Both the position numbers and the translations under genes were made by a program. A stretch of DNA of 64,000 bases, from NCBI RefSeq assembly GCF_018691265.1, contig NW_024881322.1, positions 8,979,989 to 9,043,988 of the forward strand. The letters are read 5' to 3'. Positions 40,601 through 55,600 of the stretch are shown here, one piece after another. Positions within the stretch are counted from its first letter, which is position 1. Every line of letters begins with the position of its first letter. The notes under the pieces are model-generated. The model was given only the letters and a program-made list of their open reading frames with translations. It had not been told where the DNA came from and ran no database searches. The DNA is from Tyto alba. Lineage: Eukaryota > Chordata > Aves > Strigiformes > Tytonidae.

Positions 40601-43600
40601 CACTATTTATAGAAGAAAAGTGAATAGGCACATTAATAATTTATTTTTTCTGCTCTGTTACTAAACCAATATTTATTTAATAGAAAATTTTGGGCTAAGA
40701 GTGTTAAGATGTCTAAAACTAAGTTCAGCAGCTAAACTTAGTTTTAGATATCCTATAAAAATACCACACTACCTCCAAAGCCATTCAGTTACTGAACTAT
40801 ACATAATTTACCCTTCAAACAGGACCCACATAATGTAGAATTCTGAATTATTTAGCACATAGCTAATCAAATGAAATTCCAGCAGAAAATTCAGTTTTAC
40901 ATTAAAAAAGAAGACAATGTTTACCTTTCATATTGGCCCGTCTGTGATAAGGCCCACATAAGATATTTAATTGCCTGAAGAAAACAAGAGCCAACAAAAA
41001 GTATGAATAAACTTTCACAAGCATTCTAAAGCACTTTCAACATTTGCTAAATTAAATTACACCTGGGTAATCTCATTTTGAGATAATGCTAAGATAAAAG
41101 ACATGCAATGTTTTAGCTAAAAATTCTTTTTCAGGATGTTTAATTAGCTAGGCAGTTAGCAGTTATCCCATCTGTTCCTGTGTAAACTGTAAGTTGTTTT
41201 TACACAAATTATACATAATCAAATTTACAAAAACAGTTATAAACTTCAGTTATAGTACTCATCAGCTAAGTGACAGAAATTTTTTTGGCACTTAGCATCA
41301 AAGCAAGTTTTACCATTGACTCAGGGCTGGACCTTTGCAAAAATTTATCTAAACAGAATATAGAATTTTAAGCAAATATGCTTGAAAACCTGTATTTTAT
41401 CTAATTGTACTGGGTGTACATAGCAAGGTTTTGGTAGCACGGGGGGCTGCAGGGGTGGCTTCTGTGAGAAGAGACCAGGGGCTGCCCTCATGTCAGAGTA
41501 AGCCAGTTCAAGTCAGGTCCAAAACAGATCTACCACTGGCCAAAGCTGAGTCCACCAGAGATGGTGGCAGTGCCTCTGTTGATAACATGAAAAACAGGAG
41601 AGAAACAACTCTGCAGACACCAAGGTCAGTGAAGAAGGAGGGGGAGCCTCGAGGTGCTCCAGGCACCGGAGCTGAGATTCCCCTGCAGCCTGTGGAAAAG
41701 ACCATGGTGATGTAGGTGTTCCCCCTACAGCTCACGGGGGACCATGGTGGAGCAGATATTTCACCTGTGGAGGACCCCACGCCAGAACAGCAGTACATGC
41801 CCTCAAGGAAGCTGCAAGCCAGGAAGAGCCCACACAGGAGCGGTCTGTTCCTAAAGGGCTGTACCCTGTGGAAAGGACCCACGCTGGAGTAGTTCTTAAA
41901 GAGCTGCAGCCCACAGGAAGGACCCACTGAGCCTGGGAAGAAGGGGCTGGGGATGAGGGGAAGGTGGTTTTAGTTTTGCTTTTCTCAGAATCCTACTCTA
42001 TTTTTAACTGACAATAAATTAAATTAATCTTCCCAGATTCAAGTCTGGTATGCTCATGACAGTTAAAAAACCAAAAGATGAGTGATCTCCCTTGTCCTTA
42101 TCTCGACTCATGAGATTTTTTTCAACTCTTTTTCTTCCCCCTGTCCTGCTGAGGACAAGGAATGACAGCATGGCTTGGCAGGCACCTGCAGTCAGCAAAT
42201 GTTAACCTACCACACTAACTTCCCACCTCAAAATAAATAGCGATCCCTTCAAAAAACCTAAAAAGTAAATTTAAGGTAAAGGTGATTCACTAAATCAATC
42301 AATCACTTACCCTTTTGATGATTACCCCAAAAACCACCAGAACAACCGGTAATAGCAGAGTCTTTGTGTATCTTACTGGAGTCTACAATGGAAATAAACT
42401 GCATTAATTGCTTTCCATTCATGTACAATTACTTCAATGGTCATTTTAAAAGAAAACAACATAAAGAGTCTTCCTTGAGTAAAATGTAAATTTAAATATT
42501 CAACAAGAACAAAGCAAGCTTAAAGAACCTGAAATTTAAACTCCACCCAGCAATCACACCAGAGGTCATAATACTAGGGTCATTAGTAAAGTTTTCCCAG
42601 TTCTTTAGCAAACAATCCGAAGAATAAAAGTAGATTTTATCTCATCTGAATTTGGGTAACCTATAAATGTTCTAAATACATACCTGGATACCACTGAACT
42701 AAAAAAAGTCTAACTTCACATTAAGAAGATTCAATGCTCCTCTATAGTCTAAATCTACCATATAAGACCTCTGTAGCTCTCAGTACGTTTTCCACACACT
42801 CAAAGCCAGTTACTGACAGACACAAAATCCTAGGTTTGCAGAACTATAACCTTTCATTTATCCCCGAGCAAGCTCTTCTTTCATTCAGGCAAGCATATTT
42901 CTTACATACAAAAAACACTGTTTTGTTTTTTGTTCATTTAAAAGCAGTAAAACCAGCTGAAGCTAGCTTAAGTTCATTAATGTCTCTAACTACGAGTAAG
43001 CACTTGAACTTATGATGGCAGTAGGAGGTCATGTCTCTCAGATGTTTTAAGTTATAAATTAAGACAAAACAAGATGTTCCCTCTTCCACAATCATCTATT
43101 TTGACAAAATTACCTCTTTTTCCATGAAGTCAAACTCTGCAGCACAGGTATACATTAAGGTATCAAAATCCTTGTAGCCAATAAATTTAGATTTTAATAT
43201 ATTTCCTATATGAGCCTGGTAAGATGTAGAGGGGAAAAAAAAGCTGTAGTAAGCAAAATATGTCTGGTTTTCTACAAGTAGTTTAAATGTATATGAGAGA
43301 TACTTTTAATTAGAATAGAAGCTTATACCATTTACATATTGTTGTAAGAGCACCAAGAATCTCTTCGGTACGTTAAATGATGTCTTCGAATGTAACACAG
43401 ATTGGACTGTGTTAAATCAGAAAGCAGCAGAAAAAGGGTGTTATCATCGCAACTGGGTTGAACAATAGTATAGTTTTGCATACTCATATTTTAAGATAAG
43501 AGCTTCCCATCTTTTGCCCCTTGATGCACACCTGCGGATAGGTTTATAGTAGTAGCATCTGACAATAAAGGAGCTTAAGTGAAGCGAGGAATCCTAGTTA

Positions 43601-46600
43601 CAAGAAGCATTTCAAAACAGTCTTAAAAATTAGCTTCAGAAGGAAGTAATACATTGAGTAAATAAAGATGTAGGTAGAAGATACCCAAAATAAACAAAGC
43701 TCTATAAATTCACATTTAAAAAAACCCACACAGTGTTTACTAACTCAATAGTAAAAACATTTGCCTTTTCACAAACTTTGGTAGTAACACCTCAAAGTGG
43801 CGATGCATAATGAATGAGAAAGTAATATGCAATGCCCCTCTGATTTCTGCAAAACAAATCTTGGAATTTCCTGAAAGTGTATCAGTAAGATGCCAAAAAC
43901 AAAATATTAAGAATTAAAAATTATTTGAAAGACACCAACCAGATATTCAGATAAGAGAACTTACATCATCGGCTACTCCAAGGGCTAAAGAAGTTAGGTA
44001 TTTCAAGGTGACAGTCCCAAATAACCAGGCACATCCTTCAATGACCTTAAAAATATTCAGAATGAAATAAATGTGTTTCAAACTTTTAAAGAAAACCCTT
44101 CTTTTTGAAAAGGCTTATTAAGTTTAGCTGCTAGTTACAAACTCTCCTACGTTATCACCAATAAGTACAGTAATTTCTAAGCAATTACATTTCCCAAATT
44201 TCAGTACACTGGGGTATTTTAAGTTTTTTTGTATTTTCTATTACAGCCAAAATAATTTTGTTCTACTGGTTTGTATTGGGGCTGTACTGCTGCACACAAC
44301 ACTGTACTAGAAAAGGGACTTAAACAAGGGCAGCCTGTCAATTCCATCTGTTTTGCATACACCAGTGTGTAGTGATTATTTCTCACCAGCAGCCTCTCCC
44401 TGTTATCAGGTTGTACTACTCTGGTAATTCTTATCTTTGGAGGAATTTGTCGATTTATAGTACCTTCTCTAAATAAATTAGAACTGGAATGAAATAGAAA
44501 TAAAGTATGTACAATTACTACTTTTAATCACATATCATGTTTATCCCAGTACCTGAATGATTAAATTCTTGGCAATCTAGATTAATCTATGCAATTCTTT
44601 ATAAAACTAGATCAACTGAATAGGACAACCTCGCTCAGCATCTTGTACCTGGGACCCGCAGCTGATGCTTTCAGAGCGAATATAACAAAATACAAACTGA
44701 ACTTTACCCTAATGTAACCCGGGTTTTTATGTGATGATGGGTTGCATCTAATCATCCCATTTAATGGCTGCAAACAAACCTAAATACCTAGGAGGTACCT
44801 AATCCTTTTCTGAATGCCTCTTTTTTTGCTACCACAGTATCTTTCTTCTCTCTTACAAGCTTATTGCTGCTAGCATAAGGGGCACAAAGTAAACTATAAT
44901 TATATCCTACTTCTATTCACTGGCTTTGTCATATTTACATTTATTTTACATGATGTAGAATTCTAACCTATTTTAAAATCTCAGCTATTTAGCAATTCTA
45001 CATTAAAAATTATCTTCATACTCTCTACTTAAATTTGATGGTAGTACATTTTGGGGGAAGGCATTATTTTTTATTATTTTAAGACAGACACATTGACTGA
45101 GGTTGTATGTAATATTTAGGATGCTAAGTATGAGTTTACAAAATTAAAAAAAAAAAAAAAAAATTTCTGCTTTCTCTGCAGTTCCTTCACCATGACTTCC
45201 GTCACATATTTTCCTTTTGGATGCCTGGTCAGTAATGAATTGATGTGTTCAGAGAACTTTTCATAGTATCACCAAGATTTTCCTGCTGAGTGGCAAGGAC
45301 TTACTTAGGATCAATTATTTTATATACATACTTAGGGGAGTGGTAGTGATGGTCTTTTGAAAACTTGCCAATTAATCCCACCCTTCGTTTCTTACCTTCT
45401 AACATTCACACCTTATCCCATGGAGCTTATATTCTTTTATAGCTCCAGTTAGGTATCTTCCCAAAACGTTTCTGAAATTCAAGTGCTTTACATTCACTCA
45501 CACACCCTTATCTTCACCCTTTGAAGAAGTCAAATACATTTACAAGGCATGACTTCCTTTCAGAGAGGCTGTACCGGACCGATCTCATTATACTGCGTGT
45601 ACATACTGCCTTAACCACTTCATCGCTGTTCAAGTTTTTATTCTTTTACAGAAGTTAGACTTACTGGTCTGCAGTTCCACAAATGCCTTGGCTCTCCTTT
45701 TTAAAAACTGACATGAGATTTGCCCATGCTCTCACATTCCCTGGTACCACAGCAAACTGCACTGGCAAGTCACACATGCACTGATGTTTACTTTTAAAAT
45801 TCCTTTACATTCTAATTCCTTTGTAACAACTGTATGCATTCCATCCAGTTTTGCTAACAGGTTACCCTTCATTTAATAAGAATGCCTGTCTTAAGCCAGG
45901 CATTGTCTCAGTAGGCTCCCACTTCAGGTGATCTCACATGTTAATGTTATGTCCTAAGCTTCTCATGTTTTCTACAGTGTTGTATTTCATTTGTCATAGG
46001 TTTGGGAGTGTCCTCCATGTTTGGACATGACTTCTACTGCCCTCAAACCCCACCTGCACACCCTACACTGTTTTACTCTGACTTGCTTCCTGAGGTAATT
46101 ATGAGTTGCCTGCTGTTATAAAAAATATCCTAAAAAATATATATATAGGACACATTTTAGTGAACATCTAATGCAATATCTTAATCTCCAATTCTGCAAT
46201 CACTGTTAGCCTTTTACTTGCCTTTTCTAGATTGTCCTTTATTTTAAAGGGATTTTCATACACATCTTAGATTTTCTAAATATGTTTAAATTGGTAATTT
46301 AAAATTAAACATGTTATTTGAAGGCTATTTCAGATTTCTGATATAAATGTATGCTTATGCCCTTTTTCTTTCTTCAGTAATTTAAGATTAATTTCTAGGA
46401 ATATGGACAATGTATTAAAGGGAGTAGTTCATCTGTATTTCTTGATTTTTGACCATTAAAAACTAAACCAAAAGTTATTTCTTTATTTTACTAAAAAAAA
46501 AAAAAAAAAATAGTTCTTTTCTGAAATTCAAAATATATAAAATTCCTTACCCATATATAGACTTCTCTTCTGCTGCTTTTCAAGACCTTTGGACTCAATT

Positions 46601-49600
46601 CAAGAATTCCCTAATAATAAAATGAAAGTATATTTTCAGGTAACATATAGTGACAAGATACTTTAGTACTCTGGATGAGGGGATTTTTTTTTTGTTTGGG
46701 TAAGTGCCTATTGTATCACATAGTTATTTATTAGAAAACCTTCCATAATTAACACAACCTGAAATATGAGTGAATATCTAATACTGTGATTTCACCCTGC
46801 ACTAGCAGAACACACCAACATAAAAACTCTTACTGCAGTTTATATACATTTAATAGAAGACTACTCTTTTCCTTAACAAGTAAAATTCTCTATAATACAG
46901 TTCTAAGCTTCTTTATATTACAGCCAACGGGAAACTGAATTCTGTCTGCTCCCATGAATAACAAGAGACACCCGAAGCAATAAATAAACTACTGGCAGCA
47001 TAATATAAACAATTTTCAAACAAGGCAACAGAATATGAGCTGTAGGAGAAGTTACCTGTATTTTTCTGTTTTACATTATGTTCCTCCTTTTATGACACAA
47101 GGACAACTAATTTTAAACTAATCTGATGAGCAGTGTAATTAAGAAAAACTGAGAATGAATTTAAACTCTTTCAAAAACCCAGACCCCGTAGAGACTGAGG
47201 CCACTATAAGCAGCCAAATAGTAGACAAACAATAAATATTTTTTCCGAAGCAGAAAATAGGCAAAAAACTCAGTGTACCTGTACTTACTATATAATTACA
47301 AAAACTGCTACAAGCAGCAAATACCAGTAGCCAAGGTAGCTTATTGTTACTATTACTGACAAATTACCACTCTTTTGCTGATGGACGAAATATAAACAAA
47401 AGACAAAAAAAAAAAAAATCACTGAGCTCAAACCAAGCTTCTAGGAGCAGCAAAAAGAACCAGAAATGGAGATGATTTGTAGCATGCTAAACTAGATCTG
47501 TTCACACAATCTTACCTCCTATTTCCTATGCACATAAATCCCTTAAAATAAACTATATGAAACTTAAAGAGGTTGGGGGTTGGTTTTCCTATTTCAGGAA
47601 AAATTAAGATAGTCAATGAAGAGATGCTGAGTGTGCAGTGAATAATTACACCAACACGGCAGTATGACTTGGCAGTTTCAATTAGTCTTAAACCATGGTT
47701 ATATATGTTTTAGTCATTTGTTCTACATTTGCAGTTTCACAATCAATAAAGAAACATTTAAAACAAACTCCTCCTTGCTCATATTCTTGTTCTACAATTA
47801 CTCTGGACAAAAATACATATATGGTAAATTTTATACAAAAAAAAAAAAAAAAAAAAAAAAAAAGGAAGAGCTATGAAAACAAGAGAACTGAGCCTTAATT
47901 GAATTTCTCTTACGAAAAGGCCTTGGTGTAAAAACGTGTGTTTGTTTTTTTTTTTTAATTAGTATTTACCTGTTCTCCAACTATCTTTAAGATCTAATTC
48001 TGTTTGCCATGTGACAGATAACTAGCTGAAAATGCAGCAGTTCCACATTTTACATATATATATAGCAATATACATATATAACAGTACAGCATTACAGTCT
48101 TAGCACATCATATGATTTTTTTCTTGAACTTACCCAGATAACTACTAAAGATGCAGCATAATATGATGTCAACAACATTGAATTACCAAACATCAGAATA
48201 AAACACACTACAAGAGATACCTGAAAGAATAAAAATAATTACATTTAAAATAGAAAAGGTGAGAATTGCCCAAGTACAGAGATTACCTTATGTCAACAGC
48301 TTTAAACACATCTACTTCATCTACTTGATACTCAAGCTTATAAATTTGTTCTGAAAACACTGATTATAAGGATTTAACAGCCACAGGTAGCCAAGTATAT
48401 ATTATTACGTTAATTTAGAGTTTAAAAGTACTTACAGACAAAAAAATTTGATCATAACTCATGTGATATAACAGCTACATTTTTGAATTTATTACTACCA
48501 TATTATTTTTTCTCGAATTATTGTATTATTTCTCCGTCCTGTTTGCTATCTTTCAAAATTGCGGGCAAACATAAAAACATTGAACAAAATGTTTGTTGTC
48601 TTCTTTCTTTCAAACCAAGAAGCATCTATTTAAAATATAATCATCACCAAAGTCAAGGAAGCAGAACTTTTATCATATGCACTTAACTAAATGAGGTTGG
48701 AAGTCAAGACTGAAATACAACTTTTATCTGCCATCCTGATCTCCTACTGTGCTTTCTTTTTAATAGAAAGCAAGCTGAATTACATTTGCTAACTCGGAAA
48801 GCAAAATCAATGATCAATCTCTGTCTTCTTCTATACATAGGAATAAAGAAAAATAATATAGTTATTTGTAAAATATGCAGACTTTTGTACTCCCCTCCTC
48901 ACACAGTTAGACTTTAATTTTCCACAGAAAAGTGGCAGCAAGCAAAAACTGAAAACACCACAAACAGACTGGCAGTGTACCCAGCATCATTAAGCTTTCT
49001 CTGTAATATAATATGATTGTTTATCTATCTGAAAATAGGCTTTTTATGACACTTTGGCACCAAAATTATGACATAGCTATTGACATAAACCAAAAGGCTT
49101 AATATTTCATCCTGTTTCTGTCAAAAAATTACTAAACAAAGATAAAATGCTTGCTTGCAAGTTTTCCTGGTAAATGTGACTGGGAACAAGCATTTGGTGT
49201 CCCAGGTTTGAATCAGAAATGACTTGCACAGTACTTACTACTGCCTTTATCGTTTATAGTACTTCAAAATATATTTGAAAACATATGAAATATAATTTAG
49301 ATCAAAACTTCTTTCCTGTGGTGAACACCCTCTTTTTTCCCCACCGAGTTTGCATAGCACAATTTTAGCAAAAATTTATTTATAAAGACAACTGTATTTC
49401 TTCAGAAAAGTTTACATCTTATTTTAAACTGTAATCTTGCTTCAAAGAGCTAAACTCCTGGTTGCAAAATTGATCATTATCTTAACTTTAAAAATAAAAA
49501 TCAGCTATCTTATTGAGAAACTCACATGCCTTTTATTTATCTCCTTCCTTTGTTGACTTTCTCATCCATTTCTGAAAAAATAGTTTTTCCTCAGAATAAG

Positions 49601-52600
49601 TTTTTTGTTCATTGTCTTCCTTTCTAAATACCTCCTCAAATAGTTCAACCACAACATCTTCGCATGGTCAAGACTACACTACTCTTGAAAACCCAGTTTT
49701 ATTTGGAGGAATTCTCATTCAGTGATAAAGAGTCTGTTCTCTAATTTTGACTCACTAACATCTCGTTTGTTTCTGCTAACCTATGGCCTGAGATTAATGC
49801 TGTCTTTTCAACTTTTTATTGTTCACGCTCTATTACTTTATGTTTTCTAGTCTGTTGTTTGAGACAGTATCTTCAAGTCTATGGAATGAACAGAGACAGA
49901 AAGGAGAGACAAGGATTTCTACAAATATTTTTGAACTCCAGAAAAATTATCAACCTAAAACTCCTGTGCGCCACAGGGATCCTAGTTTCTGACACTGTGA
50001 TATAAATACGTGTAAGATCAATTATTCGAATTCAGGCCCCTCCATCCCTTATTATTGCATCTTTTCAACCATCTTGCAACTAAGGAAAACACTTTCAGAC
50101 AAATGGCCTTTTTAGATGCTCTGACTTGTTTGAGGGGATTCAAGTTTAAAAAAAAAAAAGTATTACCATATGAGCAGAGAGTATCTTCTGTAATTTACAG
50201 GAGTCAATATAACCCATAATACACACAGCAAACAATGAAGCTATCTAGAATAAAAAGTGAGAGATAAGTTGAAACAATTTGTAGTGGTGTACTCTTCCTA
50301 GTAGCATACCATCCAAACAATCATTAACTTTTATTGCTACTTTTCTGCTAAGTAAACACTAAGGCATTCCATAATTGTTTCTTTCAAAAAACCTACTGTG
50401 GTAGTCTAAACAACAATTATCAAACATACTCAAATATTTAAGAAATATGTTTTCAGCTTCATGAAAATGCAAGTCACCAAAACACAGTACTAGCACATCA
50501 TCTTTTACCCTTATATTTAAAAAATAAAAAAACCCAACCAAACAAACAAAAAAATAATTTATTAACCTTATTTAACCTTAACTTTCCAGCAAAGTATGGG
50601 AACATATATAATTTGCTGCTGAGGAAAATGAGATTCATTGATTAGGCAGCTTGCTAAAAGTCACATGGGAAATTAATAAAATTATGAATTGAACCTGTAA
50701 TTTCAAATTTTAGGCCCAGCATCTTAAACAGTTTATAATGATGAGTTTCTCACAATATTTCACTGAATGTAATGGTTTCCTCTTCTGAAGTTAGAAAACT
50801 TGCATATCACAGCATATATTGATTGCTCAAAACTATCAACTCAAACCAAGCAACATCTGCTTCATGTAAGACAGACAAGCGAAAGGTATGGAGACATATA
50901 CGGATTTCAGTCAGTTTAAACACTAAGAAAGTATGCTGTATGACAGTATCCTACTGCTCACATTTGCATTTACTACATTTCAACACTAGCTAAAAGTTAC
51001 CTCAGCTGTCCAAACTCTCAGATGGAAGATTATGCCACTACTCACAGGCTCATAAAAATTAAATAGGAAATCATGCAAATCATGCCAGATATTACATGCC
51101 ATGCAAATGTTGCTCCATTTAAAAATTTGGAATAGCCTAAAGCGATGCAAGCTCAATGCCTTCTTTATTTTTGTACTTCAATATACAATGTTTTTTCTTG
51201 TTCTGTGCTTGTTATAATGTACCAATCTTGGCTGGAGCCTACTTTTAGGGGAAAAGTACATTTTTTAGTCCTGGAAACAGAGTACTGAGTGTTGTAAATG
51301 GTCAACTTTTAAATTCAAGATTAGAAACATATTGATGTGATAAATGGGCTGAATCCTGTGAGGCAGAGTGAAATCTGGCTAAAAGGAAATCAACGGTATA
51401 GTTATGAATTCAATGGCTGTCTATACAAAGCAGTCAATTGGCCTATAAAAGACAAAGCCTATTCAGAGGTGAATATGGTCTTACCTGTGTTAGAAGAACA
51501 AACTGAGCAAACTGCCAGGGAAGCATGAAAAAGATATTAGAAACACACAGTGCAATCAAGCTTCCTGTATTAATATTCGGAATCCTTGGGAAAAAGAGAC
51601 AGAATAGGCATCAGTAAGTAAAATTAAACAGGTGTTTATATATTATTGAAAGTACAATAGAGAACGCAATAAAAACAAAATTACCTTGGGAGTTAGCTAG
51701 CAATGTTGCTCAACTACAAACAACACTGCTCAAGCAAATTTAATACCCATTTTCCATCAGTTCCCCAAAAAAATAGTTCTGATGTTTAAGGTTTCTTAAC
51801 TATTTGTTGAGTCACATGTTACCAAGCAAGTCCTCTCCTGGCAGCATGTAACAGAGCAGGCCAGCCTATGTCACTTGCAACGCTCCACCTTCCTGTAACA
51901 GCTCTACAGTCAGGTTCACAACCATTCCAGCTGGGATCACCAGTACTGGCAGAACAGTCTGCATGTGAAAGTGATTTCACTCCTCTCTCTCACATTTCTT
52001 CCATATTTACTTTTTGCAACTTTCTGCTAGCAATCCTGAGTGAGGTTTCAGGGCAGGAGACAATGACAAATACATGAAATGCATCTTTAACTGAAAACAG
52101 CCCATTCCTTATGTCCTGCTATAAATGTTATTTATTTAATCCTGTGTTAGCTTTGAGTTCACTTCAGAAAAATGTCATGTGCCAAATTTTATTAAGATGA
52201 AGACACCATAAATGTTCTGCTGTAAACCCCAAATACAGCAGATCACAGTAGTCTCAACAAATTCTGTAAAATTTTCTTCAGCTTCTTTTACAAAGCCTCA
52301 AGATTAACTTCTATTGGAAGTCATGCTGAGCATGAGTATAACGTATTAAGTAATATGTTATACAAATGTGGTACAAGTGATACAAATAATACAGAATTTA
52401 AGTTCTAGTCTCTGTTTCAAAGACCGTTCCTATATTTCGTTGGAATACTGCTATACGTGAAACAGAGCTGCTCTTGAATCTGGAATTATAACTGAGAAAC
52501 AGTTAAAATGTTTTATCCCCTTTTTGGAACATCACGCTGAAATGCTTAAATACTGACTTCTCTCTCATCTGTAAGCAAGCCCAAGTACTATTTTATGTAC

Positions 52601-55600
52601 CAAGATCTGAAGAACAGGAATGAATCTATCTAATCAAGAAGTGTCATAATTGTAGGTATAGAATATGTGTGCTCTGATCACTCTAACTTAAAGCGTAATT
52701 TCCTCGTTTTTTTTGTTTAACCTCACTATTTAGCATTAAATGAACAGGTGTCTTTCTAATATGAAATCTAGCAATCACTCTACAAACTATTCCTCAAAAT
52801 ATTTTTCTAGACAGCATGTATTTTTTTCCTTGCCTAAAAACCACAAGTTAGTGGCAAGCACAAAATATTTTTGGTTTAAGCATCAGTATGAGCTAATAAA
52901 GGAAAATCTGTGGTTACAAGTACAAAGTTCAGCTAAATCATAAATGCACTGCAAATCTGATGCAACAGAGTTGGTGGAAGAACTCGCAAGTAGTAACAAT
53001 CATGCTTATTTTTCAAAACAGAAGCAATACAGTAACACAATCATGTTGCAAGCCAGAAACAACCATGGAAAAGCAGGGCTAATGAACTCAAGAGCATCCC
53101 TGCATTAATCTAATTAGATTGCTCTAAATCACTGAACTAGTTAATTAGTTATAGAAAACTGCAAGAACGTAGTACCTTATGGGTGCCTATAGCACCCTCT
53201 GTTGCATAGTACAGGCTTATTCTAAGTGCAACCAACATACCACTCTCCAAGAGGGACACAACCAACTGACGGAGTACCAACTTGTTTCTCATGAGAAGGA
53301 AGTGACACCAACCAAAAATTCTGATTTTTAGTTTAGATACGTATTTGCCAACACAGTAATTCTGATTTTTATTTTAATCATGTCTTCAAGTTGCAAAGTT
53401 TTTCCTTTTAGTAACTAACACGACTGCAGTTCTACTGGTGCAGCGTCTGCAATGTAACAGCCACAGGAAAGTTTCTATGTTAATGATATCACTGATACAG
53501 CACACAGAGGCACTTCAATGAACATTTCAATAAATGTCCTGTGACATGCAATTTTTTAAACCACTGTGAAGAGCTAAGTATAAATTGAGAGGTACCTGAG
53601 AATATAGGTCAAAAGCAACATCTGAAGCACAAGGAATGGGTATGAGAAACTTTCACGAAGAGGTGGAGTCCACATCACACGAGTACACTAAAAATAAGAA
53701 CTGGGTTAGATTATAACATTTGCTGCTACATTTCCATAAAACAATGCGCTTGTATTTCAAAACAAATGACCACAGATACTTCAATAAAGCAAAAACCAAG
53801 CTACATGAGATTTTACTCACAAACTTAAAAAAAAGAAGCCAGAAGGCAGAAAAGAGGAGGAAGAAGAAAGCAGTTTCCAGACTTGAGATCTATGATGCAC
53901 TGTTTAATTAAAATAGATCACTGCTTTTCCAAAATTAAATGTGACAACTAGAGAACATCCAAGAAAAGCCAGGACCAGCAGCTGCTTGTCACTGCTTCTG
54001 CTGAAAGTAACAGTGCATTCAGGGAACTAAAGCCATGCTCAAATTCAGGCAGTGACCTGCCACACTTAGATGGAGAAAAGGTGTGGGGAGAGGATCTGAA
54101 TGATAAACCAACATACTCTTCGTTATACCAGAGTTCTCTAGGTTATAAACATTTCACACGTCTACTAGCAACAGCACAGAAAGTATAAAATCCAAAGCCG
54201 CACTCCAATACAGGCCAGTAAAATTGAACACATACAATTAAGTTCTTACAGTGCTTATACTAACTTAGATATTTTGCTCTTTAACCCTAATAAAGCAAAG
54301 CATAATATAATGAAGTCAACTGAATAGCTTTTTCATTAATTCCTTGGGGTTTATGGCAAATAGCTCAGCTATAACTGTCATCTCCAATGTTTATATTCAG
54401 TTCTTTATAAAGTGCTTGCAGACGGCATTGACCATCACAAAAATAATTACAACTTTACAGGACTCATTTGACACAGAAACAAATGGGTTCAAAATGGCTA
54501 TCAACATGTTTGCACTAAAAATTGGAAGTAGGTTCTTTTAAAACTACACAACAAAAAAGTAGTTCATCTTAACATGGACCATGATGAATCTATGAAAGCT
54601 TATAATATGTCGATGCCAGGATGTTCCTTCTCCTTTGCTTCCTATAATCTTAAAACCATTTTTTAAAATACTGTTTTACCAAAGAAGTCACTAGAATCAA
54701 CGCTATACAACTCCTTGCTTAATGTCCTGCTATTTCACAAATGTTACATTTATAGTGTAAAATAAATGTGTAGAAATAGTGTAAAATAAATGCAAAGTAC
54801 AGAAGCCCATCACATTAATCAAAAAAACAGTCCTTGCTGTCTAAAAGCACTCTCTGTAAAAGCTGCACCCCGATTACCATTAAAATAAACCTTTCATAAA
54901 TATATATACACTAATATGTTGCCTTCAGCTGACTGCACAGATGTGATTAGTTAAAATTATTTTTATTAGCAATAAATATAATAATGATTATTCTAAAGCA
55001 GTGTAGTCTTTTTTATTATTTTTCAAGACTACATCAACATTTGATTTACCCAATCTTTTAATACTGGAGGATATAAAGACAGGAAAGAAATGATGAACAT
55101 ATACAACCATAAAAAGGAACCATTACCTTAAATGTGGATTGACTAATGTAGCCCATACTGTTTTCCTATATTTAGAATGTAACACTAAACTCTATCATCT
55201 GTGGATGATTTATCAAGGCTGTAAGCTAACTTTGCTGCAGGTATAAATACATCAGATCTGTCTAAGCTTGAAATCATTAAAACAGTAACACAAGCACAGC
55301 ACAAATAAAACCATACTGCCTTAGGATCATTAGCTCAATGCTAGAAGGCTAACCACTTTTACACAGCATTAGATCTCAGATACCAAGACTTGCAGATCAG
55401 TATTACTAATGTAGCTCAGTCCTACCCGTCCAGAAAAGGAAAGCCAATTTTTAGCAACTGGTCTAGTTCCACTGTACATATATATTGAACCACATGCAAG
55501 ATGATTTCACAGAATCAAAGGCCTATGAAAGAGTTAAATAAAATTGTTTTTTTATACACACAAGTGCATGCATACTCCTTGCATGTGATTCAACAGTAAG

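Noticed and set aside
41431..41927. 94- and 139-codon open frames
   Set aside because: They are inside the solo LTR; the modular G/C-rich repeats give few stop codons by chance.
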